Shown here: positions 1 through 5,977 of the stretch, one piece after another
How the letters are laid out: every line of letters begins with the position of its first letter
Position numbering within the stretch: position 1 is the first letter of the stretch
NCBI GenBank assembly: GCA_913052275.1
Contig: CAJXDX010000075.1
Span: forward strand, 1 to 7,928
Reading direction: 5' to 3'
Length of the DNA: 7,928 nucleotides
From: an uncultured Pseudomonadota bacterium
Lineage (GTDB): Bacteria; SAR324; NAC60-12
The notes under the pieces: generated by a model
Database searches by the model: none
Seen by the model: only the letters and a program-made list of their open reading frames with translations
What the model was told of the DNA's origin: nothing
Translations under genes and position numbers: made by a program

Positions 1-149
1 TACTGTTCATCGGTAAAATTCGCAATTACTCCGGCACCATGTTCAACAAGCACAGAATGTCCAGTTTTAATACACTGTTTCACTACTGAAGGTGCCATTG
101 CAACTCTGCGCTCTCCATGATGAATTTCTTTTACAACTCCAATGATCAT
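1..149 (-). CDS. pntA: NAD(P) transhydrogenase alpha subunit / alanine dehydrogenase family protein, N-terminal part
   Basis: Only the first 49 codons are in the window; the gene runs off the left edge. The peptide begins MIIGVVKEIHHGERRVAMAP and continues to a VLVEHGAGVIANFTDEQ segment. This matches the first strand-helix-strand of the AlaDh/PNT N-terminal domain, including the R-V-A-x-x-P core and the E-x-G-A-G turn. The G-E-R-R-V-A wording and the P-S-V-V-K helix are closer to transhydrogenase alpha subunits than to alanine dehydrogenases, which usually read N-E-x-R-V-A-L-T-P. PntA forms the NAD(H)-binding part of the proton-translocating transhydrogenase that exchanges reducing equivalents between NADH and NADP+. 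The start at 149 is preferred because family members begin M-x-I-G. An in-frame ATG at 182 would add 11 polar residues and lies at or before the predicted transcription start. Family assignment is good; the choice between PntA and Ald is an inference from a short fragment. Confidence 0.72.
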   Translation of the reverse strand, partial: MIIGVVKEIHHGERRVAMAPSVVKQCIKTGHSVLVEHGAGVIANFTDEQ

Positions 150-185
150 AATCTTTTTCTGTCTGTTATCTTGTTTTTGCATATC

Positions 186-215
186 AATATAACATGAAAT
201 TTCATGCATCGACAA
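186..215 (-). promoter_or_regulatory. Candidate promoter of the pntA-like gene
   Basis: On the minus strand, TTGTCG (215-210, 4 of 6 to the sigma-70 -35 consensus) and TATATT (191-186, 5 of 6 to the -10) are 18 bp apart. Transcription would begin near 180, giving a leader of about 30 nt before the ATG at 149. The spacer holds the perfect palindrome listed separately. This is inferred from hexamer matches only. Confidence 0.4.
193..206. promoter_or_regulatory. 14-bp perfect palindrome, possible operator
   Basis: CATGAAATTTCATG is its own reverse complement over all 14 bases. It sits wholly inside the 18-bp spacer between the candidate -35 and -10 hexamers of the minus-strand pntA-like gene. 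A dimeric regulator bound there would control that promoter directly. The symmetry is seen in the sequence; the operator role is inferred and I do not recognise the regulator. Confidence 0.4.
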
Positions 216-224
216 AGACATTCT

Positions 225-252
225 TTGATATAAGAAATTGGATTCTTATCTT
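225..252 (+). promoter_or_regulatory. Candidate promoter of the RNB ribonuclease, overlapped by a 7-bp dyad
   Basis: TTGATA (225-230, 5 of 6 to the -35 consensus) and TATCTT (247-252, 4 of 6 to the -10) are 16 bp apart. The inverted repeat ATAAGAA-N6-TTCTTAT (230-249) fills the spacer and touches both hexamers. It would give a leader of about 70 nt before the ATG at 333. The -10 match is weak, so this is tentative. Confidence 0.25.
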
Positions 253-332
253 TCATGTAGATATTTTTTTATGCATAGTAAATTATGGAAAACTTGATCT
301 GTACATTATTTTAATCCTTGTAGTTATTAAGA

Positions 333-2375
333 ATGCTTGAATCGCTGCTTTATCACTTATGCGTATTCTTTCGCGATAACCGAATGGAATACGGATGGAT
401 TGAAGCTGTGCATAAGAACAAACTTATCGTAGTTCCGCAAAAGGGTAAAAATCAGTTTCTGCCTGCAAATCGGATTGCTTTCAGCTGGCGAGGCGAAAAA
501 CTGGCTTATAATGCAAACCAGGCACACGAATTACTGGAACAGCATCTGAAAACAGCATTTCATTTCATGCAGAAACTGGAGCTGGAAACTATCCACTCCC
601 TTCTGGACGAAGTGAGGGAATACACCATTGATGAGATTGCAGCAGACTTTTTAGATGATCCAAATGATTCAGTTTGTAAACTGGGACTGTTTGTGGCTCT
701 CAGGGAGGATGTATTCTGGTTTAAGCACAATCGTAATTTGACTTACACTCCCAGGACTGCCGATGAATTGGAAATTCTTCGAATTCAGTTGGCCAGACAA
801 AAGGAACGTCAGGAAAGAGCTGATAGCATTCAGCAGTGGATTAAGCAGCTCGAATCAGGAGAATGGAATGAAAAATCAGTACGAACTGCAGATCAACAAT
901 TATGGCTGGATCAATTGCTTGATATTCTGATTAAGGGTACAGAATCTCAACACTGGAAAGAAATGTCCTCGCTTTTGGAATGGGGGGCCACACTTGGCTA
1001 TGATGAAGAAAAAATGCTCAAAAACTTGCTTGAAAAGGCCGGTTCTGCAGTATCTCCTTCAAGGCTTGCGCTGCTTCGGGCAGATATTCGAAAAAAATTC
1101 CCGGAAGAAATATTGTCAGAAGCTGAACGTGCACGAAATTTTCCATTGGCAGCGGTTGAGAGAATGCCGGAAAAAATACCAACCTTTACAATTGATGCCG
1201 AAAAAACGCAGGATTATGATGACGCCTTTTCAGTGATTGAATGTAGTGAAGATAAACTCGAAATTGCGATTCATATTACTGATTTAAGCTCTTTCGTAAC
1301 TCCGGGAGATCAGCTGTTTGAAGAAGCAGAAGAGAGGATTTCTTCAGTTTACACAATTGAAGAATCAGTTCCCATGTTTCCGGAATCACTTTCAAACGAT
1401 ACATTTTCATTGAAGGCAGGTGAGGAAAGAAATGTGTTCAGCTATAACTTTTCAATTTCTCAAAACGGAACATGGAAATTAACCAATGTTGTGCGTCAAA
1501 TTGTTAGAGTTTGGGAAAATCTGAGTTACGAACATGCGGACCAGCTGATTCATGAAGACAGGGACTTTTGGGGATTATTACATAAATTTTGTCAGCTTGC
1601 TCAGGAAAAGCGTATGGAAAATGGAGCACTGAATATGGCAAGAAAAGAATTTGAATTTGACATAAGCAATCCCGAACAGGTCAGTATTTTAAAGCTGAAC
1701 AGGAACAGTCCTTCAAATCGGATCATTGAAGAACTTGCCATTGCGGTGAATAGAGAAACTGGTCGTCTTTTTCATGAAGCAGAATACCCGGGTATTTTTC
1801 GTACACAGTCCTCATACAAGATAGTTAAGGAGCTTGAAGAAGAAAATCAGCAGCTACCTGAAAATATCAGGGTTGAACCGGCAAGGTTAACAACAATTGC
1901 AGGAACTCATGCAGGTTTAGGCTGCGAGGTTTATATGCATGCAACTTCTCCCATCAGAAGATTTGTGGACCTGATTACCCAGCATCAGCTGAAAAATTTG
2001 ATCAATAATGAAGAGCCTGTTTTCAGTTCAGAAGATATGATGCGATGGGCTGAAGCAATAACACTGAGACAAAGAAAGTACAACCGTGCAGAGAAAAACA
2101 TTCTTCAATACTGGAAATTCCGGTATTTACATCAGCATATGAAGGAATTATTCGAAGCAACAGTCAGGAAGCAACTTTCCAACAACAATACCGAAATTGA
2201 ATTGATGGAACTGGATTGTATTGTTCAGGTGTCAGGTTTGAGAGGGTATAATGAAGAAGAGCAGATTGTGCTCAGAATCAATGAGGTTGGACTGGATCCG
2301 CTGAAGCTTGTTGTAAGGGCGTTTAAATCATGTCCGGAAGGAGAATCACCACATCGTCTTGTTTCTGTAGACTAA
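333..2375 (+). CDS. RNB-domain exoribonuclease (RNase II/R family)
   Basis: This 680-residue protein is a predicted 3'-to-5' hydrolytic exoribonuclease of the RNase II/R family, cytoplasmic and active on single-stranded RNA. The RNB domain spans roughly residues 275-600. The four metal-binding aspartates are present with family spacing (D288, D294, D296, D297 in T-I-D-A-E-K-T-Q-D-Y-D-D), matching D201, D207, D209 and D210 of E. coli RNase II. The A-T-S-P-I-R-R-F block (537-544) supplies the conserved arginine, and I-I-E-E-L-A-I-A-V-N (464-473) is the usual helix. The N-terminus (about 10-55) is a small beta domain, followed by about 200 residues of mostly helical sequence, not the tandem cold-shock domains of RNase R. 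The last 75 residues are at best a degraded S1 domain. The ATG at 333 is the first start after an in-frame TAG at 321 and has no clear Shine-Dalgarno. I withhold rnb or rnr because the architecture fits neither exactly. Confidence 0.9.
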   Translation: MLESLLYHLCVFFRDNRMEYGWIEAVHKNKLIVVPQKGKNQFLPANRIAFSWRGEKLAYNANQAHELLEQHLKTAFHFMQKLELETIHSLLDEVREYTIDEIAADFLDDPNDSVCKLGLFVALREDVFWFKHNRNLTYTPRTADELEILRIQLARQKERQERADSIQQWIKQLESGEWNEKSVRTADQQLWLDQLLDILIKGTESQHWKEMSSLLEWGATLGYDEEKMLKNLLEKAGSAVSPSRLALLRADIRKKFPEEILSEAERARNFPLAAVERMPEKIPTFTIDAEKTQDYDDAFSVIECSEDKLEIAIHITDLSSFVTPGDQLFEEAEERISSVYTIEESVPMFPESLSNDTFSLKAGEERNVFSYNFSISQNGTWKLTNVVRQIVRVWENLSYEHADQLIHEDRDFWGLLHKFCQLAQEKRMENGALNMARKEFEFDISNPEQVSILKLNRNSPSNRIIEELAIAVNRETGRLFHEAEYPGIFRTQSSYKIVKELEEENQQLPENIRVEPARLTTIAGTHAGLGCEVYMHATSPIRRFVDLITQHQLKNLINNEEPVFSSEDMMRWAEAITLRQRKYNRAEKNILQYWKFRYLHQHMKELFEATVRKQLSNNNTEIELMELDCIVQVSGLRGYNEEEQIVLRINEVGLDPLKLVVRAFKSCPEGESPHRLVSVD

Positions 2376-2379
2376 CAGG

Positions 2380-3384
2380 TTAAGTGAGCATTTCGTCCGT
2401 TACAGGTGGTTCGTAAATCAATTCCTCAATGCTGATTGCCTTGTGACCTTTATACGTACCCTGGAATCCCGTAAATTTCTCTTTGCCATTTACTTCAATG
2501 GAAATCGGGTTCTTAGTTTCATGTTCCAGATATAGCACATCATCCTTTTGCAAATTCAAGAAATCTCGTACAGAAATGTTCATCTCACCGAGTTTAGCAA
2601 CTAATTCTACATCAACATTTTGCAAATTTTGTTTGAAGCGGTTGCTCCAGGTATTATCTTTTTCGTCCTGTTCACTCTGGAATCCTGCATTAAGCCTGGT
2701 TCTGATAGGCTCTATCATTGAGTAAGGCACACATATAGTGATCGCCATTGGTGCTCTCCCGATTTCAACATCAAAAGTAACTACAATAACGATTTCACTA
2801 TGCGGCACAATAGATACAAATTGTGGATTTATTTCGGTACGGGAATAATTTATTTGAACTGGGAATACTGGTCGCCATGATGTTTGTAAATCCTCAAGTC
2901 CGCTGATGATTACACGCTTAATCATCCTGGATTCTATTTCAGTAAAGTCACGTCCCTCAGTTTTAGCTTCTATTTCAACACCGCCTCCGAAAAACATCTC
3001 TATCAGGGAGAAAACCAGCCTGGTTTCAAAGACTATCATCGAATATCCGCGAAGCGGAGTCATACGAAATAGATTCATTGATGTCGGCACAGCTAAGGTT
3101 TTAATAAACTCACCGAACTTAATCAATTCCGTAGAGCGTACATTAATGTCAACCACTCTGCGCAGGGTATTTGATAAAGTTAAGCGAAAGAGGCGGACGA
3201 ATCGGTCATGGATAATTTCGAGGGTAGGCATTCTACCTCGAATGATTCGGTCTTGAGCAGTCAGGTCAAATGATATTACTTCTTCCGGATCATAATCCTC
3301 TTCTTCCTCGTCTCCGATCACTTCATCGGTTTCTACCCCTTTCAACAAAGCATCAACTTCGTCCTGTGACATTACAGAGCCCAT
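2380..3384 (-). CDS. fliM: Flagellar motor switch protein FliM
   Basis: This 334-residue protein is FliM, the middle component of the flagellar C-ring. It binds phospho-CheY and, with FliG and FliN, sets rotor direction at the cytoplasmic face of the basal body. The N-terminal CheY-binding peptide is present (M-S-Q-D-E-V-D-A-L-L-K-G, residues 5-16; usually L-S-Q-x-E-I-D-A-L-L), followed by an acidic linker (about 19-36). The middle domain runs about 45-230 and includes L-R-G at 111-113 and F-F-G-G-G at 131-135. A SpoA/FliN-like C-terminal domain covers about 255-328. Length is normal. The ATG at 3384 has a good Shine-Dalgarno (AAAAGG, 5 nt spacing), so it is preferred to the in-frame ATG four codons later. 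The gene lies outside any flagellar cluster, downstream of gltA and tail to tail with the ribonuclease. Confidence 0.96.
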   Translation of the reverse strand: MGSVMSQDEVDALLKGVETDEVIGDEEEEDYDPEEVISFDLTAQDRIIRGRMPTLEIIHDRFVRLFRLTLSNTLRRVVDINVRSTELIKFGEFIKTLAVPTSMNLFRMTPLRGYSMIVFETRLVFSLIEMFFGGGVEIEAKTEGRDFTEIESRMIKRVIISGLEDLQTSWRPVFPVQINYSRTEINPQFVSIVPHSEIVIVVTFDVEIGRAPMAITICVPYSMIEPIRTRLNAGFQSEQDEKDNTWSNRFKQNLQNVDVELVAKLGEMNISVRDFLNLQKDDVLYLEHETKNPISIEVNGKEKFTGFQGTYKGHKAISIEELIYEPPVTDEMLT

Positions 3385-3440
3385 ATTTGCCTTTTATTGA
3401 TGTTATTTAAAATTAAGTTCGGCTTGATAGTAATCAGTTA

Positions 3441-3459
3441 TGCATGGAACAAACATGCA
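3441..3459. repeat. Stem-loop between gltA and fliM
   Basis: TGCATG (3441-3446) and CATGCA (3454-3459) form a perfect 6-bp inverted repeat around a 7-nt loop. It lies in the 123-bp gap between the gltA stop and the fliM start. No T-run follows on either strand, so it is not a standard Rho-independent terminator. It could be an mRNA processing or stability element, a weak attenuator, or a protein-binding dyad. Confidence 0.35.
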
Positions 3460-3507
3460 ATTAGTGTTCATTAGGACATTGTCAGTGGCTCACATTTAAT
3501 CCGATTG

Positions 3508-4800
3508 TCAATTCCGCTCAGTAATGGGCTTATATTTCCGCTTATTCGGACCAGTAAACAACTGGCGTGGGCGTGCAATTTTCTGCTTTTGGTCCTCGTG
3601 CATTTCTTTCCATTGGGCAATCCAACCAGGTACACGTCCCAAAGCAAACATAACTGTAAACATGTTCAGCGGAATTCCTATTGCACGATACATGATGCCG
3701 GTGTAAAAATCTAGAGTTGGATACAGTTTCTTCTCAATAAAATATTCATCTTCCAGTGCAGCATTTTCCAGTTCAAGCGCGAGCTCAAGCAGCGGGTCAT
3801 TGACACCTAATTTTTTAAGCAATTTGTGACAAACTTTTTTTATTATTTTGGCACGAGGGTCAAAATTTTTATAAACTCGGTGGCCAAAGCCCATCAAACG
3901 AAACTTATTTTTCTTGTTTTTTGCCAACTCAATGTATTTTGAAATATTGGCTCCGTCTTCATAGATTTGCTGCAGCATTTGTACAGCCTGCTGATTAGCT
4001 CCACCATGCAGAGGCCCCCATAAAGCTAAAATTCCTGATGCCACAGAGGCATACACATTTGCCATGCTGCTGCCTACAACCCGTACGGTTGAAGCACTGC
4101 AGTTTTGTTCATGGTCAGCATGCAAAATTAACATTAATTCAAGAGATCTTACGATATCAGGATCTATTTCGTATGATTCAGCAGGGACTGAAAACATCAT
4201 ATTCAGAAAATTTACGCAATAGGACAGTTCGTCTTTTGGATAGACAAATGGCTGGCCTACGCTTTTTTTGTATGAAAATGCTGCGATGGTGCTTATTTTT
4301 GCAATCAGGCGGGCGGAATTAATCTCAAGATTCTCTATTGATGCTTTGCCTGATGCTTCAGTGTAATATGCGGAAAGAGAAGACACCATTGATGAAAGAA
4401 TCACCATTGGATGTGCAGTTTTGGAAAATCCTTCGAAGAAAAGCTTCATATCTTCATGGATCATTGCATGTTTGCTGATGCGATCAACATAGACTTCAAG
4501 CTGTTTCCTGTTAGGCAGTTCTCCATGTATCAGCAAATAACCTACTTCTATGAAAGTAGAATGCTCAGCCAGTTCTTCAATTGGATAACCCCGATACTGT
4601 AATATCCCCTTCTCTCCGTCAAGGTAAGTGATAGCACTTTCGCAAGGACCTGTATTGACAAATCCCGGATCCAGTGTGATATGACCTGTTTTTGCGCGTA
4701 AATTTGAAATATCTATTGCTTTTTCATTTTCTGATCCGGTTAATACTGGAAGATCTATAGACTGGCCGTCAGGAAGATGAAGTTTTGCTGTATCTGACAT
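3508..4800 (-). CDS. gltA: Citrate synthase, type II (hexameric-type)
   Basis: Citrate synthase condenses oxaloacetate and acetyl-CoA to citrate and starts the TCA cycle in the cytoplasm. At 430 residues the protein is almost the length of E. coli GltA (427). It has the N-terminal beta-rich extension typical of type II enzymes, with L-P-D-G-Q at 9-13 and I-T-L-D-P-G-F at 41-47. Active-site blocks are intact: L-H-A-D-H-E-Q-N (226-233), W-G-P-L-H-G-G-A-N (261-269, catalytic H265), G-F-G-H-R-V-Y (304-310, H307), D-P-R-A (314-317) and P-T-L-D-F-Y-T-G (361-368, catalytic D364). The C-terminus has the usual R-P-R-Q-L-F-T-G (410-417) and Y-K-P-I block. It starts 41 bp after the argF stop on the same strand, so co-transcription is likely. 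The bases before the ATG are pyrimidine-rich and contain no Shine-Dalgarno, yet the N-terminus is exactly where the family begins. Confidence 0.97.
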   Translation of the reverse strand: MSDTAKLHLPDGQSIDLPVLTGSENEKAIDISNLRAKTGHITLDPGFVNTGPCESAITYLDGEKGILQYRGYPIEELAEHSTFIEVGYLLIHGELPNRKQLEVYVDRISKHAMIHEDMKLFFEGFSKTAHPMVILSSMVSSLSAYYTEASGKASIENLEINSARLIAKISTIAAFSYKKSVGQPFVYPKDELSYCVNFLNMMFSVPAESYEIDPDIVRSLELMLILHADHEQNCSASTVRVVGSSMANVYASVASGILALWGPLHGGANQQAVQMLQQIYEDGANISKYIELAKNKKNKFRLMGFGHRVYKNFDPRAKIIKKVCHKLLKKLGVNDPLLELALELENAALEDEYFIEKKLYPTLDFYTGIMYRAIGIPLNMFTVMFALGRVPGWIAQWKEMHEDQKQKIARPRQLFTGPNKRKYKPITERN

Positions 4801-4841
4801 GGTAAGAATTAATTATGGGAAGGTAATGAATTTCAAATAAG

Positions 4842-5759
4842 TCAGTGCCATTTATCAAGTTGAACCAGAATAGCTTTTTGGGCATGCAGCCTGTTTTCTG
4901 CCTGGTCAAATACAACTGACTGAGGACCTTCAATCACATCGTCGGTAATTTCCTTGTCTCTTTCGGCAGGCAGACAATGAAATACCAGTGCATCATTTCC
5001 AGCGTATTGTAGCAGGCTTGAGTTGACTTGAAAATCTTTTAATACTCTTTCTCTTTCAGCTATTTTGTTTTTTTCACCCATACTTGCCCAGACGTCTGTA
5101 TATATAATCTCTGCATCTTTTACAGCTTCTTTCGCAGAATGTGTTACTTGAATAGTTGAAATACCTGTTTCTCTGATTTTAGCAAATAGTTCCATATCAG
5201 GCACGGTCTCAGGAGCAGTGGCTATACGCAGATCCAGGGGAATTCTGGCTGCCATGTTCAACCATGAATTTGTCATGTTGTTGCTGTCGCCGACATATGC
5301 TATGCGTACATTATCAATGCGCCCTAATTTTTCCTTAACCGTCAACATGTCTGACATTACCTGGCATGGATGATTAAAATCAGTCAGCATGTTTATTACG
5401 GGTACTGAAGCGTGTTTTGACAAGTCCAGAACCAGTTGATGTGAAAATGTGCGAATCAGTATTCCGTCTACATAGCGGGACATTACTCGTGCAATATCAC
5501 TAACGGACTCCCTTTCACCAATCTTAAAATCCTGCTCTGATAAATTAACAGCAGTGCCGCCCAGTTGAACTATTCCAACCTCAAATGATAGACGAGTCCG
5601 GAGAGAAGGTTTGTGAAAAAACATTCCGTATGTTTTTCCGCTAAGCAACTGCGGACAGCTCCCTTGTTTTGTTTGCTGCTTTAATTCAACTGCATAATCA
5701 AGATTGTTCCGGATTTCCTCACTCGTCCAGTCCAAAATTGAAATAAAATCCCGTTTCAT
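4842..5759 (-). CDS. argF: Ornithine carbamoyltransferase
   Basis: This enzyme transfers the carbamoyl group from carbamoyl phosphate to ornithine, giving citrulline in arginine biosynthesis. The length (305 aa) is normal. The carbamoyl-phosphate loop reads K-P-S-L-R-T-R (50-56), with Leu where many family members have Thr; I recall this S-L-R-T-R form from other bacterial OTCases. Other signatures are intact: L-I-R-T-F (101-105), N-H-P-C-Q (129-133), D-V-W-A-S-M-G (222-228) and H-C-L-P-A (261-265), with R290 near the end. The S-M-G loop is the ornithine-binding signature and argues against N-acetyl- or N-succinylornithine carbamoyltransferase, some of which also carry S-L-R-T-R. It is first in a probable argF-gltA(-fliM) transcript and divergent from the microprotein gene. 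There is no clear Shine-Dalgarno before the ATG, only an A/T-rich leader. I saw no convincing ArgR box. Confidence 0.95.
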   Translation of the reverse strand: MKRDFISILDWTSEEIRNNLDYAVELKQQTKQGSCPQLLSGKTYGMFFHKPSLRTRLSFEVGIVQLGGTAVNLSEQDFKIGERESVSDIARVMSRYVDGILIRTFSHQLVLDLSKHASVPVINMLTDFNHPCQVMSDMLTVKEKLGRIDNVRIAYVGDSNNMTNSWLNMAARIPLDLRIATAPETVPDMELFAKIRETGISTIQVTHSAKEAVKDAEIIYTDVWASMGEKNKIAERERVLKDFQVNSSLLQYAGNDALVFHCLPAERDKEITDDVIEGPQSVVFDQAENRLHAQKAILVQLDKWH

Positions 5760-5776
5760 AAATTATTTTTAACAAA

Positions 5777-5807
5777 TTGAAGTATAATTTTGTTGCTTCC
5801 GTATAAT
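5777..5807 (+). promoter_or_regulatory. Candidate promoter of the microprotein-lipoprotein pair
   Basis: TTGAAG (5777-5782, 4 of 6) and a perfect TATAAT (5802-5807) are separated by 19 bp, a little longer than ideal. Transcription would start near 5814, with a leader of about 47 nt before the ATG at 5861. Another TATAAT at 5783-5788 lacks a convincing -35 partner. Confidence 0.4.
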
Positions 5808-5830
5808 AAAATCGCTAGCATGTATGGTAA
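5803..5830 (-). promoter_or_regulatory. argF: Candidate argF promoter
   Basis: On the minus strand TTACCA (5830-5825, 4 of 6) and TATTAT (5808-5803, 5 of 6) are 16 bp apart. The leader to the argF ATG would be about 40 nt. A second -10-like TATACT (5786-5781) lies closer to the gene with a poor -35. The -10 overlaps the opposite-strand TATAAT, so the two promoters probably compete for polymerase. Confidence 0.35.
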
Positions 5831-5860
5831 CATCACAGCAACAATTTGTTAAGAGGAATC

Positions 5861-5962
5861 ATGCATGAAATGAATATTCTGGTCACTGTAGCAGTGATTG
5901 TAGGCCTGTATATCTCCCTCTTCTTCGTTATCGAGAAGGTATTTTTAAAAGACGAAGAATAA
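5861..5962 (+). CDS. Small single-span membrane protein, 33 aa, unknown function
   Basis: An ATG at 5861 opens a 33-codon frame ending in TAA at 5960-5962, preceded by a strong Shine-Dalgarno (AAGAGGA, 5851-5857). The peptide is M-H-E-M-N, then a continuous hydrophobic stretch (about residues 6-24, I-L-V-T-V-A-V-I-V-G-L-Y-I-S-L-F-F-V-I), then a charged tail (E-K-V-F-L-K-D-E-E). This is the form of a single-pass inner-membrane microprotein. It is first after the divergent promoter and ends 15 nt before the lipoprotein start. I do not recognise the family; it does not read like CydX, KdpF or CcoS. It could be an accessory subunit of a membrane complex, or a leader peptide whose translation affects the next gene. 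The coding call rests on the ribosome-binding site, the hydrophobic pattern and the position. Confidence 0.65.
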   Translation: MHEMNILVTVAVIVGLYISLFFVIEKVFLKDEE

Positions 5963-5977
5963 GTCTCATACCCACCT

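Larger units (their letters stand above)
5769..5852. promoter_or_regulatory. Nested inverted repeats in the argF / microprotein divergent region
   Basis: An 11-bp arm TTAACAAATTG (5769-5779) is exactly complementary to CAATTTGTTAA (5842-5852). A second arm TTGTTGCT (5790-5797) matches AGCAACAA (5837-5844), overlapping the right outer arm by 3 bases. The arms frame the candidate divergent promoters. Paired sites at both ends of a divergent promoter suggest a shared regulator. The repeats are seen directly; the function is inferred. Confidence 0.4.

Noticed and set aside
150..182. Upstream ATG at 182 as the start of the pntA-like gene
   Set aside because: It adds 11 polar residues not expected in the family, has no ribosome-binding site and lies at the predicted transcription start.
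2906..3256. 116-codon open frame on the plus strand opposite fliM
   Set aside because: It is antisense to a well-conserved fliM region, has no ribosome-binding site, and its peptide is a basic, serine- and arginine-rich string typical of a shadow frame.
5861..5871. ATGCATGAAAT shared with the minus strand of the pntA palindrome region (209-199)
   Set aside because: Here it is the start codon region of the microprotein, not a promoter element; an 11-base match in AT-rich sequence is likely chance.
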